From Robertkochia marina (GTDB lineage Bacteria > Bacteroidota > Bacteroidia > Flavobacteriales > Flavobacteriaceae): a stretch of 64,000 nt of DNA. Location: positions 186,001 to 250,000 of the forward strand of contig NZ_SSMC01000002.1 in NCBI RefSeq assembly GCF_004799345.1, given 5' to 3'. Positions 8,343-16,891 of the stretch are shown piece after piece (the first letter of the stretch is position 1; each line of letters starts with the position of its first letter). The position numbers and the translations under genes were made by a program. Below the pieces are notes generated by a model. That model worked only from the letters and a program-made list of their open reading frames with translations. It was not told the DNA's origin and searched no databases.

Positions 8343-9860
8343 TTAGTTTTTCAATTTTAAGCTTTCGACATCGAGGTACATATTATCCCTGGTTGGGTAT
8401 TGCATGGAAGAACTGGAAATAATATCGATCTCCATGCCTTCCACAGGAATTGCTCTCGCAGAAATCCCGGTGATCTCCTGTATGGCTCTGGCCAACAGGG
8501 GTTCACTTGGGTCTCCGAGAATACCAAGGTTGTCTACAACTTCAGGCTGCGGGATTTCAGGATCAAAACCTGCCGTATAATCTGAAAAGCCCACAGAGTT
8601 TTCGTTTCTTCCTGTCAGTGGCTGTATCGCCCAGGAAACCCTTGGATTGATATCATTTCGGGTGCTTTCAGAATAAATATAACTGTTGTCCGGATTGTCA
8701 ACCAGGGTAATAGAAAATTCATTTTTACCTCTTGTTGTGCCTCCGATCTGAATAACGTCGATGTAAGGGTCCAGTCCGTTTATGATCAGTTCACTTGCAG
8801 AAGCAGAGCTTCGGGTAGTTAGAACATATACTCTTGAAAGATTCAAGGTATTTAATGGCACACTTCCGGCTTCTGTACTTACCATATCAGCAAAGTAATC
8901 TTCCAAAAAGGAGGCAGATAATTGACTTTGTATTTTGCTGTTCCAGCGTTGCTTTAAAAACAGTTCATTCGTATTGGTTCCATAGATCATACTGGAAAGG
9001 TACCTGGCAGAGTTTACGGATCCACCTGAATTATATCTCAGATCAAGAACCAGGTCGGTTACCCCCTGAGATTTAAACTCTCCGAATACGTCATTCAATT
9101 CAGTATCATAATTTCTGGTAAATCCGTTGTACATGAGGTACCCGATCTTGGAGCTTCCTTGCTCTATAACGGTATGAATAAAAATAGGATTTTCATTCAG
9201 TCCGGCTTCTTCGGTTAACGCTACCTCTTTTCCATTTAACGCCACATCAGTACTGCGCACTTCAACAGCCTGAACGCCTGAGGCATTCAGATCGGCCATC
9301 CCTAAAGTATAGTTGGCATTAGAACCGAATAATAATTCCTGGTAGTTATCCAGGTTGAGTTGCACTCCATCTACATGGGTGAAGATCTCACCTCTCGCAA
9401 TATCGGCCCCAGCCGCATTGGAATTCGGGATGATATACCTAACATAACCGTAAACATCATTATTGTCTGCAAATCGGGCAAGTCCGTATTCCAATCCATT
9501 ACTGGTAAAAACACCTTGCTGTGCATCTACCAGGGTGCTGTATTCAGGATTGTAAAAGGTAAAACGGTCTTCAGAGAAGCGAAGCGAATTTTCAATGAGG
9601 TCTTCAGGGTCGGCATAGCTGTTAAGGTAGGTGTAAAAATCACTCCGGATGTCATTAACACTATCGTCGAGTTGGGTAACATCGGCCTGCCAGAAATACC
9701 ACAGATTCATGGCGTTCCAGGTAAAAAGATTAGCCTCACTATCCAGGGTTACGGTATCTTTGTCAAGCGGGTTTTCAGTGCTTACCCCATCATCGTTACT
9801 GCATCCGGTCATAACAAGAGCGAACATGAGAACCCCGAAATTTTTTAAGTATTTTTTCAT
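8343..9860 (-). CDS. S41-family peptidase lipoprotein, paralogue 2
   Basis: The 505-residue lipoprotein has a signal MKKYLKNFGVLMFALVMTGC and then the spacer SNDDG. The layout is the same as its neighbours: an N-terminal helical segment (LFTWNAMNLWYFWQADV), a PDZ-like domain with YVRYIIPNSNAAGADIARGE, and a catalytic domain with DLVLDLRYNSGGSV, SSASASELIINGLDPY carrying the catalytic serine, and TTRGKNEFSI carrying the lysine. It is clearly closer to the copy at 10970 than to the one at 6868, since long stretches such as the LIINGLDPY and ENSVGFSDY blocks are shared. Upstream, a leftward -7 box TATATTTG lies at 9920-9927. Substrates are unknown. The family suggests periplasmic or surface proteolysis. 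Confidence 0.85.
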   Translation of the reverse strand: MKKYLKNFGVLMFALVMTGCSNDDGVSTENPLDKDTVTLDSEANLFTWNAMNLWYFWQADVTQLDDSVNDIRSDFYTYLNSYADPEDLIENSLRFSEDRFTFYNPEYSTLVDAQQGVFTSNGLEYGLARFADNNDVYGYVRYIIPNSNAAGADIARGEIFTHVDGVQLNLDNYQELLFGSNANYTLGMADLNASGVQAVEVRSTDVALNGKEVALTEEAGLNENPIFIHTVIEQGSSKIGYLMYNGFTRNYDTELNDVFGEFKSQGVTDLVLDLRYNSGGSVNSARYLSSMIYGTNTNELFLKQRWNSKIQSQLSASFLEDYFADMVSTEAGSVPLNTLNLSRVYVLTTRSSASASELIINGLDPYIDVIQIGGTTRGKNEFSITLVDNPDNSYIYSESTRNDINPRVSWAIQPLTGRNENSVGFSDYTAGFDPEIPQPEVVDNLGILGDPSEPLLARAIQEITGISARAIPVEGMEIDIISSSSMQYPTRDNMYLDVESLKLKN

Positions 9861-10361
9861 AGTCTTTTTTTGGTATTTCTTGATTTAGTGCATAATTCGC
9901 AATAATACTTACATTTCACCAAATATAAAATTTATTGGATAATAAACGGAGGCGTCAGGCCTGCTTTGCTTTTGCAGGTCAGGAAAGTAGGTGGTTCAGC
10001 AGTGCATTATTGATGATTTAATAAGTTTGGAAGTGCTACAAACAGGAGTTCAAATGAATTATTTGAATCAGACTAATAAATAAAACGAATACCTGCGAAT
10101 AAATGCATGAGCCTTAATCACAGCACAACCAAAAACACCGCGCATATTCTTGTTATTTCGTGGTCCCGGGTTTCAACTGTTGTTATACTGGTCATTTCCA
10201 GTGTTCTAGACCTTCTGCTCTACAAGGGAATTGACTGAAATATATCGACCAGCTGCTTAAATTCACGCTAAACATAAAGTTTATGCAGTTTGGCTATAAA
10301 ATTCTGATATTCAGTTTTATGGCTCGTATTTTCGAGCTAACAACCTAAAAACGAATGATTT
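9861..10361. other. 500-bp intergenic region
   Basis: A leftward -7 box TATATTTG is at 9920-9927, with no clear -33. An AT-rich inverted repeat, TTCAAAT-GAATT-ATTTGAA, is at 10049-10067. A 43-codon rightward frame at 10107-10238 would encode one hydrophobic segment (VVILVISSVLDLLLY), but nothing else supports it as a gene. No RNA gene or mobile element is seen. Confidence 0.5.
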
Positions 10362-10886
10362 ATGAAGATGATCACTACCCTTGCAATCCTATTCACGCTG
10401 ATTGGATGCAGTAGCAATGACGACACGTTTAACGAACCGGAAATTATCTCAGGCCCGATTTGTGACACCATTTGGACAAGTCCCGATTGGAGTGTTAGAC
10501 AACACTACCTTTACATCGATATCACCTTGGTTCCAGATAGTATTGATATCCGAGAAAAATTTCTAACGGAAGAATACAAGTACCACTCGACAAGACAGTT
10601 ACTTCAAGTGGCCTATGGGGTGGAATGTGACGAGTTAACGCACGATAAATGGGAATATATGTTAAGCACTATTCCTAAAGGTTTATCAGGTTGCTTCAGA
10701 GTGGAAATAGGGACTTTAAATGATAAACTTTATTACGTTGATGCTCAACGTTTTTTAGCCATGTTCACCCCGTTTTCTTTATATCCGATCGCTGAAGAAC
10801 TACCGCTATACCTTTTGCCGTGGTTTACCGAATATTTTGGCTGTGAGAGTGAAGACCATAACCACAATAAAACCCCCGTACTATGA
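10362..10886 (+). CDS. hypothetical lipoprotein
   Basis: The 174-residue protein opens with a short lipoprotein signal and lipobox (MKMITTLAILFTLIGCSSND), so the mature protein should be anchored by Cys16 in the inner or outer membrane. Three cysteines follow in the mature part (CDTIW, YGVECDE, SGCFRVE), plus one near the end (FGCESED), and could form disulfides in the periplasm. No motif of a known family is recognisable. It is transcribed against the surrounding S41 genes and overlaps the following 26-codon lipoprotein gene by ATGA, so the two are probably translated together. The function is unknown. Confidence 0.6.
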   Translation: MKMITTLAILFTLIGCSSNDDTFNEPEIISGPICDTIWTSPDWSVRQHYLYIDITLVPDSIDIREKFLTEEYKYHSTRQLLQVAYGVECDELTHDKWEYMLSTIPKGLSGCFRVEIGTLNDKLYYVDAQRFLAMFTPFSLYPIAEELPLYLLPWFTEYFGCESEDHNHNKTPVL

Positions 10887-10963
10887 AAAAGCTGCTCTTT
10901 ATTCTGGCGCTGATCCTTTTAGGATGTAGCAAAGAAAAGGAAGACACTATGGAAGGAAGGTAG
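10883..10963 (+). CDS. very short lipoprotein-like peptide (26 residues)
   Basis: An ATG overlaps the stop of the preceding gene as ATGA. It opens a frame for a lysine-initiated hydrophobic signal with a lipobox, LLFILALILLGC, then only a short charged tail (SKEKEDTMEGR) before TAG. This is a complete lipoprotein export signal with almost no mature domain. It may be a genuine lipopeptide like small colicin-lysis-type lipoproteins, or the left-over start of a longer gene whose body was lost to a deletion next to 10964. The stop codon is only 7 bp from the convergent S41 stop. Confidence 0.45.
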   Translation: MKKLLFILALILLGCSKEKEDTMEGR

Positions 10964-10969
10964 CGAAAC

Positions 10970-12490
10970 CTAATTTAACCTTAGTTTTTCCCCATCTATA
11001 TACATACGGTCTTTTAAAGGGTGCCCCATTTTAGAATTCGAGATGACCTCCATGTAGATCTGTTGTCCCTTTTCTAAGGCTGCTTTGGCAGAAACACCGG
11101 TGATCTCCTGCAGGGCCCTGGCCAGTAAGGGTTCGTCTAATTCTCCCAAAACTCCTAGATTGGTCACATCTTCAAACTGCTCTATTTCCGGTTCCAATCC
11201 CGTAGCATAATCAGAAAAACCGGCCGAATTCTCGCTGATGCCCGTAGTGGGTTGTAAGCCCCAGGAAACATCAGGGTTAATACCGTTCTCAGTATCGGGA
11301 CTATATAAATAGGAGTTATCTGGATTATCCACCAGAACGATGGAAAACTCATTCTTTCCGGTGGTGGTAGCTCCTATCTGAATGACATCCATATACGGAT
11401 CAAGGCCGTTAATGATAAGTTCGCTGGCAGAAGCGGTACTCAGGGTGGTTAACACAAAAACACGGTTGAGCTCCAGGCTGTTCAAAGGAAAATCGCCATC
11501 TGCGGTGGAAACGGTTTCCGCAAAATAATCCTCAAAAAACGAATCAGAGTATAGAGAATTTACTTTGTCGTTCCATCGCTGCCTGATAAAAAGTTGTTCC
11601 GTATTGGTGCCGTAGATCATGCTGGCCAGGTAACGGGCCGTATTCACAGAACCACCCGGGTTATACCTCAGGTCAAGGATTAGTTCGGTAACACCCTGTG
11701 CCCTGAAGTCGGCAAACACATTATTCAATTCATCATCAAAGGCCCTGGTAAAACTGTTGTACATAAGGTAACCAATGGTAATTCCGCCCGACTCTATGAC
11801 CCGGGTTATAAAGATCGGGTCTTCCCTCAGGCCGTCGTCTTTAGTCAAGGTGACCTCCTTCCCGTTCAGGGCTACGTTTTCGCGAAGAATATCAGGTGCC
11901 GCTCCCCCCGGCCCGGTAATATCGGCCATGCCGAGAATGTAGGTGTTGTCGTTTTCAAAAAGTAGGCTTTCGAAATTATTAATGTTCATCTGAACCCCGT
12001 TTACATGGGTAAAGAGTTCTCCCCTGGAGATATCATTTTGAGCTGCACTTGAATTGGGGATGATGTAACGTACATACCCAAAAACATCATTACTGTTGGC
12101 AAACCTTGCCAGGCCAAATTCTAAACCGTGGTTGGTGGAAATTCCCTGCTGCCCGTCGGTAAGGTCTCTGTAATCTTCATTATATGCAGAGAATCGGTCT
12201 CCTGAGAATCTCAGGGAATTCTCAAAAAGATCGGCCGGATCGGCGAACCTGTTAAGATAGGTATGAAACTCGTCACGGTTATCGTCAAAGTTGTCGTTGA
12301 GCTCGGCAACATCTCCTTGCCAATAATACCAAAGATTTAAGGCGTTCCAGGTAAAAAGGTTGGCTTCACTTTCCAGTTCCACCCCGTTATCTGTTGGCGG
12401 CTCTTTCGTATTCACCCCATCATCACTACTGCAACCGGAAATCAAAATGATCAATCCTAAAAGCGTAAAATTTCTCAGCCAATGTTCCAT
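10970..12490 (-). CDS. S41-family peptidase lipoprotein, paralogue 3
   Basis: The 506-residue lipoprotein has signal MEHWLRNFTLLGLIILISGC. The order of parts is as in the 8343 copy: an N-terminal LFTWNALNLWYYWQGDVAEL segment, a PDZ-like domain (YVRYIIPNSSAAQNDISRGEL), then the S41 core with LILDLRYNPGGSV, the catalytic-serine loop STASASELIINGLDPY and the lysine in TTGKNEFSI. Catalytic residues are intact, so it should be active. It diverges from the sigma-factor gene at 12648. A leftward TACCTTTA at 12529-12536 is a possible -7 element. Its nearest relative in the window is the copy at 8343; the two are separated by two unrelated small lipoprotein genes and an intergenic region. Confidence 0.85.
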   Translation of the reverse strand: MEHWLRNFTLLGLIILISGCSSDDGVNTKEPPTDNGVELESEANLFTWNALNLWYYWQGDVAELNDNFDDNRDEFHTYLNRFADPADLFENSLRFSGDRFSAYNEDYRDLTDGQQGISTNHGLEFGLARFANSNDVFGYVRYIIPNSSAAQNDISRGELFTHVNGVQMNINNFESLLFENDNTYILGMADITGPGGAAPDILRENVALNGKEVTLTKDDGLREDPIFITRVIESGGITIGYLMYNSFTRAFDDELNNVFADFRAQGVTELILDLRYNPGGSVNTARYLASMIYGTNTEQLFIRQRWNDKVNSLYSDSFFEDYFAETVSTADGDFPLNSLELNRVFVLTTLSTASASELIINGLDPYMDVIQIGATTTGKNEFSIVLVDNPDNSYLYSPDTENGINPDVSWGLQPTTGISENSAGFSDYATGLEPEIEQFEDVTNLGVLGELDEPLLARALQEITGVSAKAALEKGQQIYMEVISNSKMGHPLKDRMYIDGEKLRLN

Positions 12491-12647
12491 AATATCCTAA
12501 CTAAAGGTTACATTCCTCTCCAATTGTTTAAAGGTAGTACAATAGCAAGCATTATAAAAAAATAAAATTTCTTGTAACAAAACTAAAAGTACCTCGTCTC
12601 CCTTGTATAAAGCCGATGTAAAAGAGGTTTTCAACCAACCATCAAAA

Positions 12648-13157
12648 ATGAAACAAAGTGAATTTTTAAATACTGTAATGCCATTTAAGGATAAGTTGTT
12701 CCGACTGGCAAAACGATTACTTGTTTCAACGGAAGAGGCGGAAGATGCCACCCAGGAGATCATCCTGAAGTTGTGGACGAATAACGAAAAAATAGCGTCT
12801 TATAAAAGTGTTGAAGCATTTGCGATGACCATGACCAAGAACTATTGTCTGGACAGGCTGAAGTCAAAGCAAGCCAACAACCTGAAACTGGTGCACAGTA
12901 ATTATACAGACGAGAATACCTCCCTGCAGAGGCAGGTGGAAGTGAATGACAGTTTAAACTGGATGACTAAAATACTGAATACCCTGCCTGAACAACAACG
13001 CATGGTACTGCAGTTAAGAGATATAGAACAATACGAATACGATGAGATCGCTGAGATGCTTGACATGAAGCCCACCGCAATAAGGGTGGCACTATCAAGA
13101 GCACGTAAGGCAGTCAGAGAAGAATTAATAAAAAAACACAACTATGGAATCGGTTAA
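12648..13157 (+). CDS. ECF-type RNA polymerase sigma factor
   Basis: The 169-residue protein is assigned from the ATG at 12648; an in-frame TTG 45 bp upstream would add a tail not typical of the family. Region 2 is visible as LFRLAKRLLVSTEEAEDATQEIILKLW, the -10-binding and core-binding part. Region 4 is LNTLPEQQRMVLQLRDIEQYEYDEIAEML followed by the recognition helix KPTAIRVALSRARKAVRE. Region 3 is absent, as expected for ECF sigma factors. The gene overlaps the next one by 14 bp. The operon also carries a membrane-anchored protein and two DUF4252 genes, which are probably its own regulon members or sensors. Confidence 0.9.
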   Translation: MKQSEFLNTVMPFKDKLFRLAKRLLVSTEEAEDATQEIILKLWTNNEKIASYKSVEAFAMTMTKNYCLDRLKSKQANNLKLVHSNYTDENTSLQRQVEVNDSLNWMTKILNTLPEQQRMVLQLRDIEQYEYDEIAEMLDMKPTAIRVALSRARKAVREELIKKHNYGIG

Positions 13158-13602
13158 GAACATTGAAAAATTACTGGAAAGGTACCTGGAAGCAGAGACC
13201 ACCATTGCCGAAGAAACCAGATTGCAGGAGTATTTTGCTCAAGAGCAGATCCCGGCGCACCTGGAAGAATACCGGCCAATGTTCCAGTATTTCCAAATTG
13301 CCAAACAAGAACGATATACCAAAGAAGTCCCATTAAAACCTGGAAGAAATAGATCTTATTTGCGATGGGTATCTGTAGCTGCGGTAGCGGTATTATTGGT
13401 TGGCGTTTATTTTAATCAGCAACCTCAGATCACTTCCGGCAACCAGTTTGCTGCTCTTGAAGAAGAGTATACCCAGGAAGAGATCCAGGAAGCGCAAATG
13501 GCCCTGGCCATGTTTTCAAAGAATTTCAGTAAGGGTACCCAAGGAATGACCTACCTGAAAGAATTTGAAAGAACAACCAATAAATTTTTAGTTAACGAGT
13601 AA
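13144..13602 (+). CDS. putative membrane anti-sigma factor
   Basis: The 152-residue protein has a soluble N-terminal half that starts with KNIEKLLERYLEAETTIAEETRLQEYF, the kind of short helical region common in Bacteroidota anti-sigma proteins. One membrane segment follows (YLRWVSVAAVAVLLVGVYF, about residues 75-95), with a short extracytoplasmic tail. Overlap with the sigma gene, size and topology all fit an anti-sigma factor that holds the sigma at the membrane. No zinc-binding HxxxCxxC motif is present, so it is not a ZAS-type anti-sigma. The role is inferred from context. Confidence 0.6.
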   Translation: MESVKNIEKLLERYLEAETTIAEETRLQEYFAQEQIPAHLEEYRPMFQYFQIAKQERYTKEVPLKPGRNRSYLRWVSVAAVAVLLVGVYFNQQPQITSGNQFAALEEEYTQEEIQEAQMALAMFSKNFSKGTQGMTYLKEFERTTNKFLVNE

Positions 13603-13617
13603 AAATTAAGAACGATC

Positions 13618-14178
13618 ATGAAAAAGTTAATTTTAGTTTTAGCCCTGGCAATCGCACCACTTACAGGTTTTGGGCAGACTGTTTTCGAAAAGTATGAGAA
13701 CAGTAATGATGTGTCGTATGTGACCATGCAACCCAAAATGTTCCAACTCCTGGCAAAGATGAGCGTGAATGCCGAAGACCCCGATGCCAAAGAATTCTTT
13801 GAGCTTGTAAACAGTATCACCAGTTTTAGGGTGCTTACTACCGATAAGGAAAATATCTCTAACGATATCAGCAGTTGGGTAAACAGCCATCTTAAATCGT
13901 CATCTATGGAAGAGTTGATGAGAGTAAAAGACGGAGAAACCAATGTGAAGTTTTATGTTAAAGAAGGAAAAGATTCTGACCACGTAGAAGAATTGCTGAT
14001 GTATGTAAGCGGTGTAGACAAGGCCGATATTGAAGTGAACGGGAAAAAGCTGGAAACAGTATTACTCTCACTTACAGGAGACATTGACCTGACCCAAATT
14101 TCTAAGCTTACCAATAAGATGGACCTTCCCGGAGGAGACCAGCTTGGTAAGGCAGAACAGAAGAAAAACAATAAATAA
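13618..14178 (+). CDS. secreted DUF4252 protein
   Basis: The 186-residue protein has a cleavable signal (MKKLILVLALAIAPLTGFGQ) and a mature domain of the DUF4252 type: repeated alpha/beta segments with SYVTMQPKMFQLL near the start, FRVLTTDKENISND in the middle and VELLMYVSG-like strands with LTGDIDLTQISKLTN at the end. It lies 15 bp behind the putative anti-sigma gene and 52 bp before a second DUF4252 gene. The family function is unknown. Pairs of DUF4252 genes behind an ECF sigma recur in flavobacteria, which points to an envelope-linked stress or signalling role. The tail (GKAEQKKNNK) is basic. Confidence 0.7.
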   Translation: MKKLILVLALAIAPLTGFGQTVFEKYENSNDVSYVTMQPKMFQLLAKMSVNAEDPDAKEFFELVNSITSFRVLTTDKENISNDISSWVNSHLKSSSMEELMRVKDGETNVKFYVKEGKDSDHVEELLMYVSGVDKADIEVNGKKLETVLLSLTGDIDLTQISKLTNKMDLPGGDQLGKAEQKKNNK

Positions 14179-14186
14179 ACCTTCTT

Positions 14187-14216
14187 GATCCGACACCACT
14201 TGGTGCCGGATCTTTT
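14187..14216 (+). terminator. intercistronic hairpin, probable attenuator
   Basis: A 12-bp stem with one A-C mismatch (GATCCGACACCA with TGGTGCCGGATC) and a 2-nt turn is followed by TTTT. It lies between the two DUF4252 genes and could lower expression of the second one. Confidence 0.6.
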
Positions 14217-14230
14217 AAGTAAAAAACACT

Positions 14231-14776
14231 ATGAAAACCATCAGAAATATCATGGGATTGTTGGCTGCCGGAGCGCTATTGATCGCCTGCAACAGCACCC
14301 CGTCATTGCAACAATACTATGTAGATAATGCAGGAGACCCTAACTTTATCAGTGTGGATATTCCTGCCAGTATTCTCAATGTATCAGAAATAGACCTTAC
14401 CCCGGAACAAAAATCAGCCTACCACTCACTGCGCAAGTTCAATGTGCTGGCCTTTAAACTTACGGAGGAGAATAAAAATGAATTTGAAGGAGAAAAAGAG
14501 GCGGTAAATGCCATCCTGAAGAATGATGCATATGAAGAACTGATGCGCATCAATACAGGCAGCGCTAAAGGTGTTGTTAAGATCCTGGGAGATGAAGACA
14601 GTATAGACGAAGTGATCCTTTTTGGTAATGACGATAGCCAGGGATTTGCTCTAATCAGGGTGTTAGGAGATGATATGCGTCCTGAGAATGTAATGCAGCT
14701 GGTAGAGGTGATCCAAAAGGGAAACCTTGATGATAGTGCCCTTGGCCCCCTCAAAGGTTTTTTAGACCAGAAATAA
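14231..14776 (+). CDS. DUF4252 lipoprotein
   Basis: The 181-residue lipoprotein has signal MKTIRNIMGLLAAGALLIAC and lipobox LIAC. The mature domain parallels the preceding gene: FISVDIPASILNVS, then YHSLRKFNVLAFKLTEEN, a VVKILGDEDSIDEVILFGND strand-turn-strand, and a closing LVEVIQKGNLDDSALGPLKGF. The two are therefore diverged paralogues, one soluble and one lipid-anchored. It ends the sigma-anti-sigma-DUF4252-DUF4252 operon and is followed by a strong terminator at 14806. Confidence 0.7.
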   Translation: MKTIRNIMGLLAAGALLIACNSTPSLQQYYVDNAGDPNFISVDIPASILNVSEIDLTPEQKSAYHSLRKFNVLAFKLTEENKNEFEGEKEAVNAILKNDAYEELMRINTGSAKGVVKILGDEDSIDEVILFGNDDSQGFALIRVLGDDMRPENVMQLVEVIQKGNLDDSALGPLKGFLDQK

Positions 14777-14805
14777 TACAACCACATTCATCGATCAATA
14801 AAAAA

Positions 14806-14832
14806 GGCTCTGATTTTTCAGAGCCTTTTTTT
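14806..14832. terminator. bidirectional intrinsic terminator
   Basis: GGCTCTGA and TCAGAGCC pair around TTTT, with a run of A on the left and seven T on the right. It sits between the DUF4252 operon and the convergent purB gene. Confidence 0.9.
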
Positions 14833-14839
14833 ATGGTAC

Positions 14840-16183
14840 TTAAATACCTGTATAGTTAGAAGGAGTGATCTGTTTTAACTCCTTTTTGATCTCATCACTG
14901 ACCTCAAGAGTATCTATAAATGCAGCAATACTGTTGCGATCTATTTTTGAATTCGTCCTTGTGAGACCTTTCAGGGCTTCATAAGGGTTAGGGTAGGCTT
15001 CTCTTCTCAAAATGGTTTGAATAGCCTCGGCAACTACTGCCCAGTTGTTCTCCAAATCCTGTTCGAATTTATCCTTGTTCAACAGTAGTTTATTCAATCC
15101 TTTCAGGGTAGCTTTTAACCCGATAATAGTATGCCCAAAAGGAACCCCAACGTTTCTTAATACGGTACTGTCTGTCAGGTCACGCTGCATACGTGAAACA
15201 GGAAGTTTTGAAGACAGGTGCTCAAAGATCGCATTGGCAATACCCAGGTTACCTTCAGAATTTTCAAAATCGATCGGATTCACCTTATGTGGCATGGCCG
15301 AAGAACCTACCTCTCCTTTTTTGATCTTCTGCTTGAAATAGTCCATAGAGATATAGGTCCATATATCACGATCAAGATCAATAAGAATGGTGTTGATCCT
15401 CTTCATGGCATCAAACAATGCGGCCATATGGTCGTAGTGTTCGATCTGGGTGGTCGGGAAAGAGTGGGTGAGTCCTAGTCGGGTCTCAACAAAGTGAGAA
15501 CCGAAATTCTTCCAGTCAATATCGGGATAGGCAACTTTATGTGCATTGTAGTTTCCTGTGGCTCCTCCGAATTTGGCAGCATGAGGTACTACCTCTAACA
15601 CCTTTAACTGTTCTTCGATCCTTTTAATGAAAACTTCGATCTCTTTGCCAAGGCGGGTAGGAGAAGCAGGTTGCCCATGTGTTCTTGCCAGCATGGCCAC
15701 CCCTTTCCACTCTGCTGAAAGTTCTTTAAGTCTTTGGATCACCTCTATTAGCGAGGGCAAATACACGGCGTTAACAGCCTCTTTGATTGATAGGGGGATA
15801 GAGGTGTTGTTAATGTCCTGAGAAGTGAGTCCGAAATGAATGAATTCTTTGGATTTCTGAAGTCCCAGGGCGTCAAACTTTTCCTTGATAAAGTATTCTA
15901 CAGCCTTAACATCATGGTTGGTAACTGATTCGATCTTTTTAACCGCTTCAGCATCCTCGCTGTTAAAGTTTTGATAGATGGCGCGAAGGGCTGGAAATTT
16001 TGAAGTGTCAAAATTTTCCAGTTGCGGCAACGGGGTTTCGCAAAGAGCAATGAAATATTCGATCTCTACCAATACCCGGTAGCGTATCAGAGCTTCCTCT
16101 GAAAAATATTCTGCCAGGGCTTCTACTTTATTTCGATACCTGCCATCAATTGGTGAAATGGCGTTTAAAGGTGATAATTGCAT
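14840..16183 (-). CDS. purB: adenylosuccinate lyase
   Basis: The 447-residue enzyme cleaves adenylosuccinate to AMP and SAICAR to AICAR, both releasing fumarate, in purine synthesis. The fumarase/aspartase superfamily signature GSSAMPHKVNPIDFENSEGN is intact with its catalytic serine loop. Other conserved blocks are TSQDINNTS, ARTHGQPASPTRLGKE and the basic segment VSRMQRDLTDS. The start at 16183 gives MQLSPLNAISPIDGRYRNK, the usual N-terminus of the PurB group. A leftward -7 box TAAATTTG at 16206-16213 lies 22 bp upstream, so the gene probably has its own promoter rather than being cotranscribed with the 16289 gene. Confidence 0.97.
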   Translation of the reverse strand: MQLSPLNAISPIDGRYRNKVEALAEYFSEEALIRYRVLVEIEYFIALCETPLPQLENFDTSKFPALRAIYQNFNSEDAEAVKKIESVTNHDVKAVEYFIKEKFDALGLQKSKEFIHFGLTSQDINNTSIPLSIKEAVNAVYLPSLIEVIQRLKELSAEWKGVAMLARTHGQPASPTRLGKEIEVFIKRIEEQLKVLEVVPHAAKFGGATGNYNAHKVAYPDIDWKNFGSHFVETRLGLTHSFPTTQIEHYDHMAALFDAMKRINTILIDLDRDIWTYISMDYFKQKIKKGEVGSSAMPHKVNPIDFENSEGNLGIANAIFEHLSSKLPVSRMQRDLTDSTVLRNVGVPFGHTIIGLKATLKGLNKLLLNKDKFEQDLENNWAVVAEAIQTILRREAYPNPYEALKGLTRTNSKIDRNSIAAFIDTLEVSDEIKKELKQITPSNYTGI

Positions 16184-16205
16184 GCTGTTATTGAGTTTGA
16201 AGCAA

Positions 16206-16213
16206 CAAATTTA
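16206..16213 (-). promoter_or_regulatory. candidate -7 box for purB
   Basis: Leftward TAAATTTG matches TAnnTTTG. A T-rich stretch (TTTTTT, 16227-16232) lies where a -33 element would be, but it is not a clean TTTG. Confidence 0.45.
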
Positions 16214-16288
16214 ACCCTGTTTGATGAAAAAACTAAGAAGGAACTCATTTTTAATTTCAGGGATTCATATCAAGCCCGGGTTTAAAGC

Positions 16289-16846
16289 CTATTGTTTTAG
16301 CTTTTGCATCAAATGCCGGGCACGGGCCTTGAAAGCCGGTTGGGCATTCTCATAGTTTTTTTGAATATAAGCCAAGAGTTCTTCATGTACCCAGGCTTCC
16401 TTTTTCCCCAGGTGAAATAAGGCTTCCATACTGAACACCTTGACAGCCACCGGCAGCTCATTGAGCATCCAATTAAATGTGATAGCAGTTAATTTTTTAA
16501 TCTCTTCCCGGTTGAGAGTGGGAAACCCGGGGGTCTCATTAGAAATAGTCTCCTCGCTCCAATGCGCAATGATCTTAGCCAGGGGGCGTCGGGCTGATCC
16601 GTCTTTAATATGCTTTATTAAGTTGAAAAACAACCTGCGATGCGAATCCAGCAGCTGAGGTTCAGAAAGAATAACGATCTCCAGGACCCAACAGGCTTTT
16701 TTTGAGATAGTTGGGTCATTACTCATGGCACAATGCAGTAGTGACGGGTAGTACTTCGGATTTTGCAATACGAAGTCTGCGGCTGCCTCCCTGTCATTTC
16801 TGAGGGCGGAAGTTTTTTCCAGGAGTTTGATCAAATCAGTGTGCAC
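16289..16846 (-). CDS. hypothetical HEAT/ARM-like helical protein
   Basis: The frame of 185 residues begins with a GTG at 16846 (MHTDLIKLLEKTSALRNDRE); there is no usable ATG nearby. It reads as paired amphipathic helices throughout, with segments such as SKKACWVLEIVILSEPQLL, LFFNLIKHIKDGSARRPLAKI and LPVAVKVFSMEALFHLGKK, a pattern typical of HEAT or ARM repeats. It has no signal peptide, membrane segment or catalytic motif. It lies upstream of purB in the same direction with 105 bp between them. The function is unknown; such proteins are often adaptors. Confidence 0.6.
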   Translation of the reverse strand: MHTDLIKLLEKTSALRNDREAAADFVLQNPKYYPSLLHCAMSNDPTISKKACWVLEIVILSEPQLLDSHRRLFFNLIKHIKDGSARRPLAKIIAHWSEETISNETPGFPTLNREEIKKLTAITFNWMLNELPVAVKVFSMEALFHLGKKEAWVHEELLAYIQKNYENAQPAFKARARHLMQKLKQ

Positions 16847-16891
16847 ACCTGCATTTTTTTATATATTTGGAATCAATCTAAATAATACCTG

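Noticed and set aside
10107-10238. 43-codon frame with one hydrophobic segment between S41 copies
   Set aside because: No similarity, no clear promoter and an ordinary length for chance in a 500-bp gap; mentioned in the intergenic entry only.
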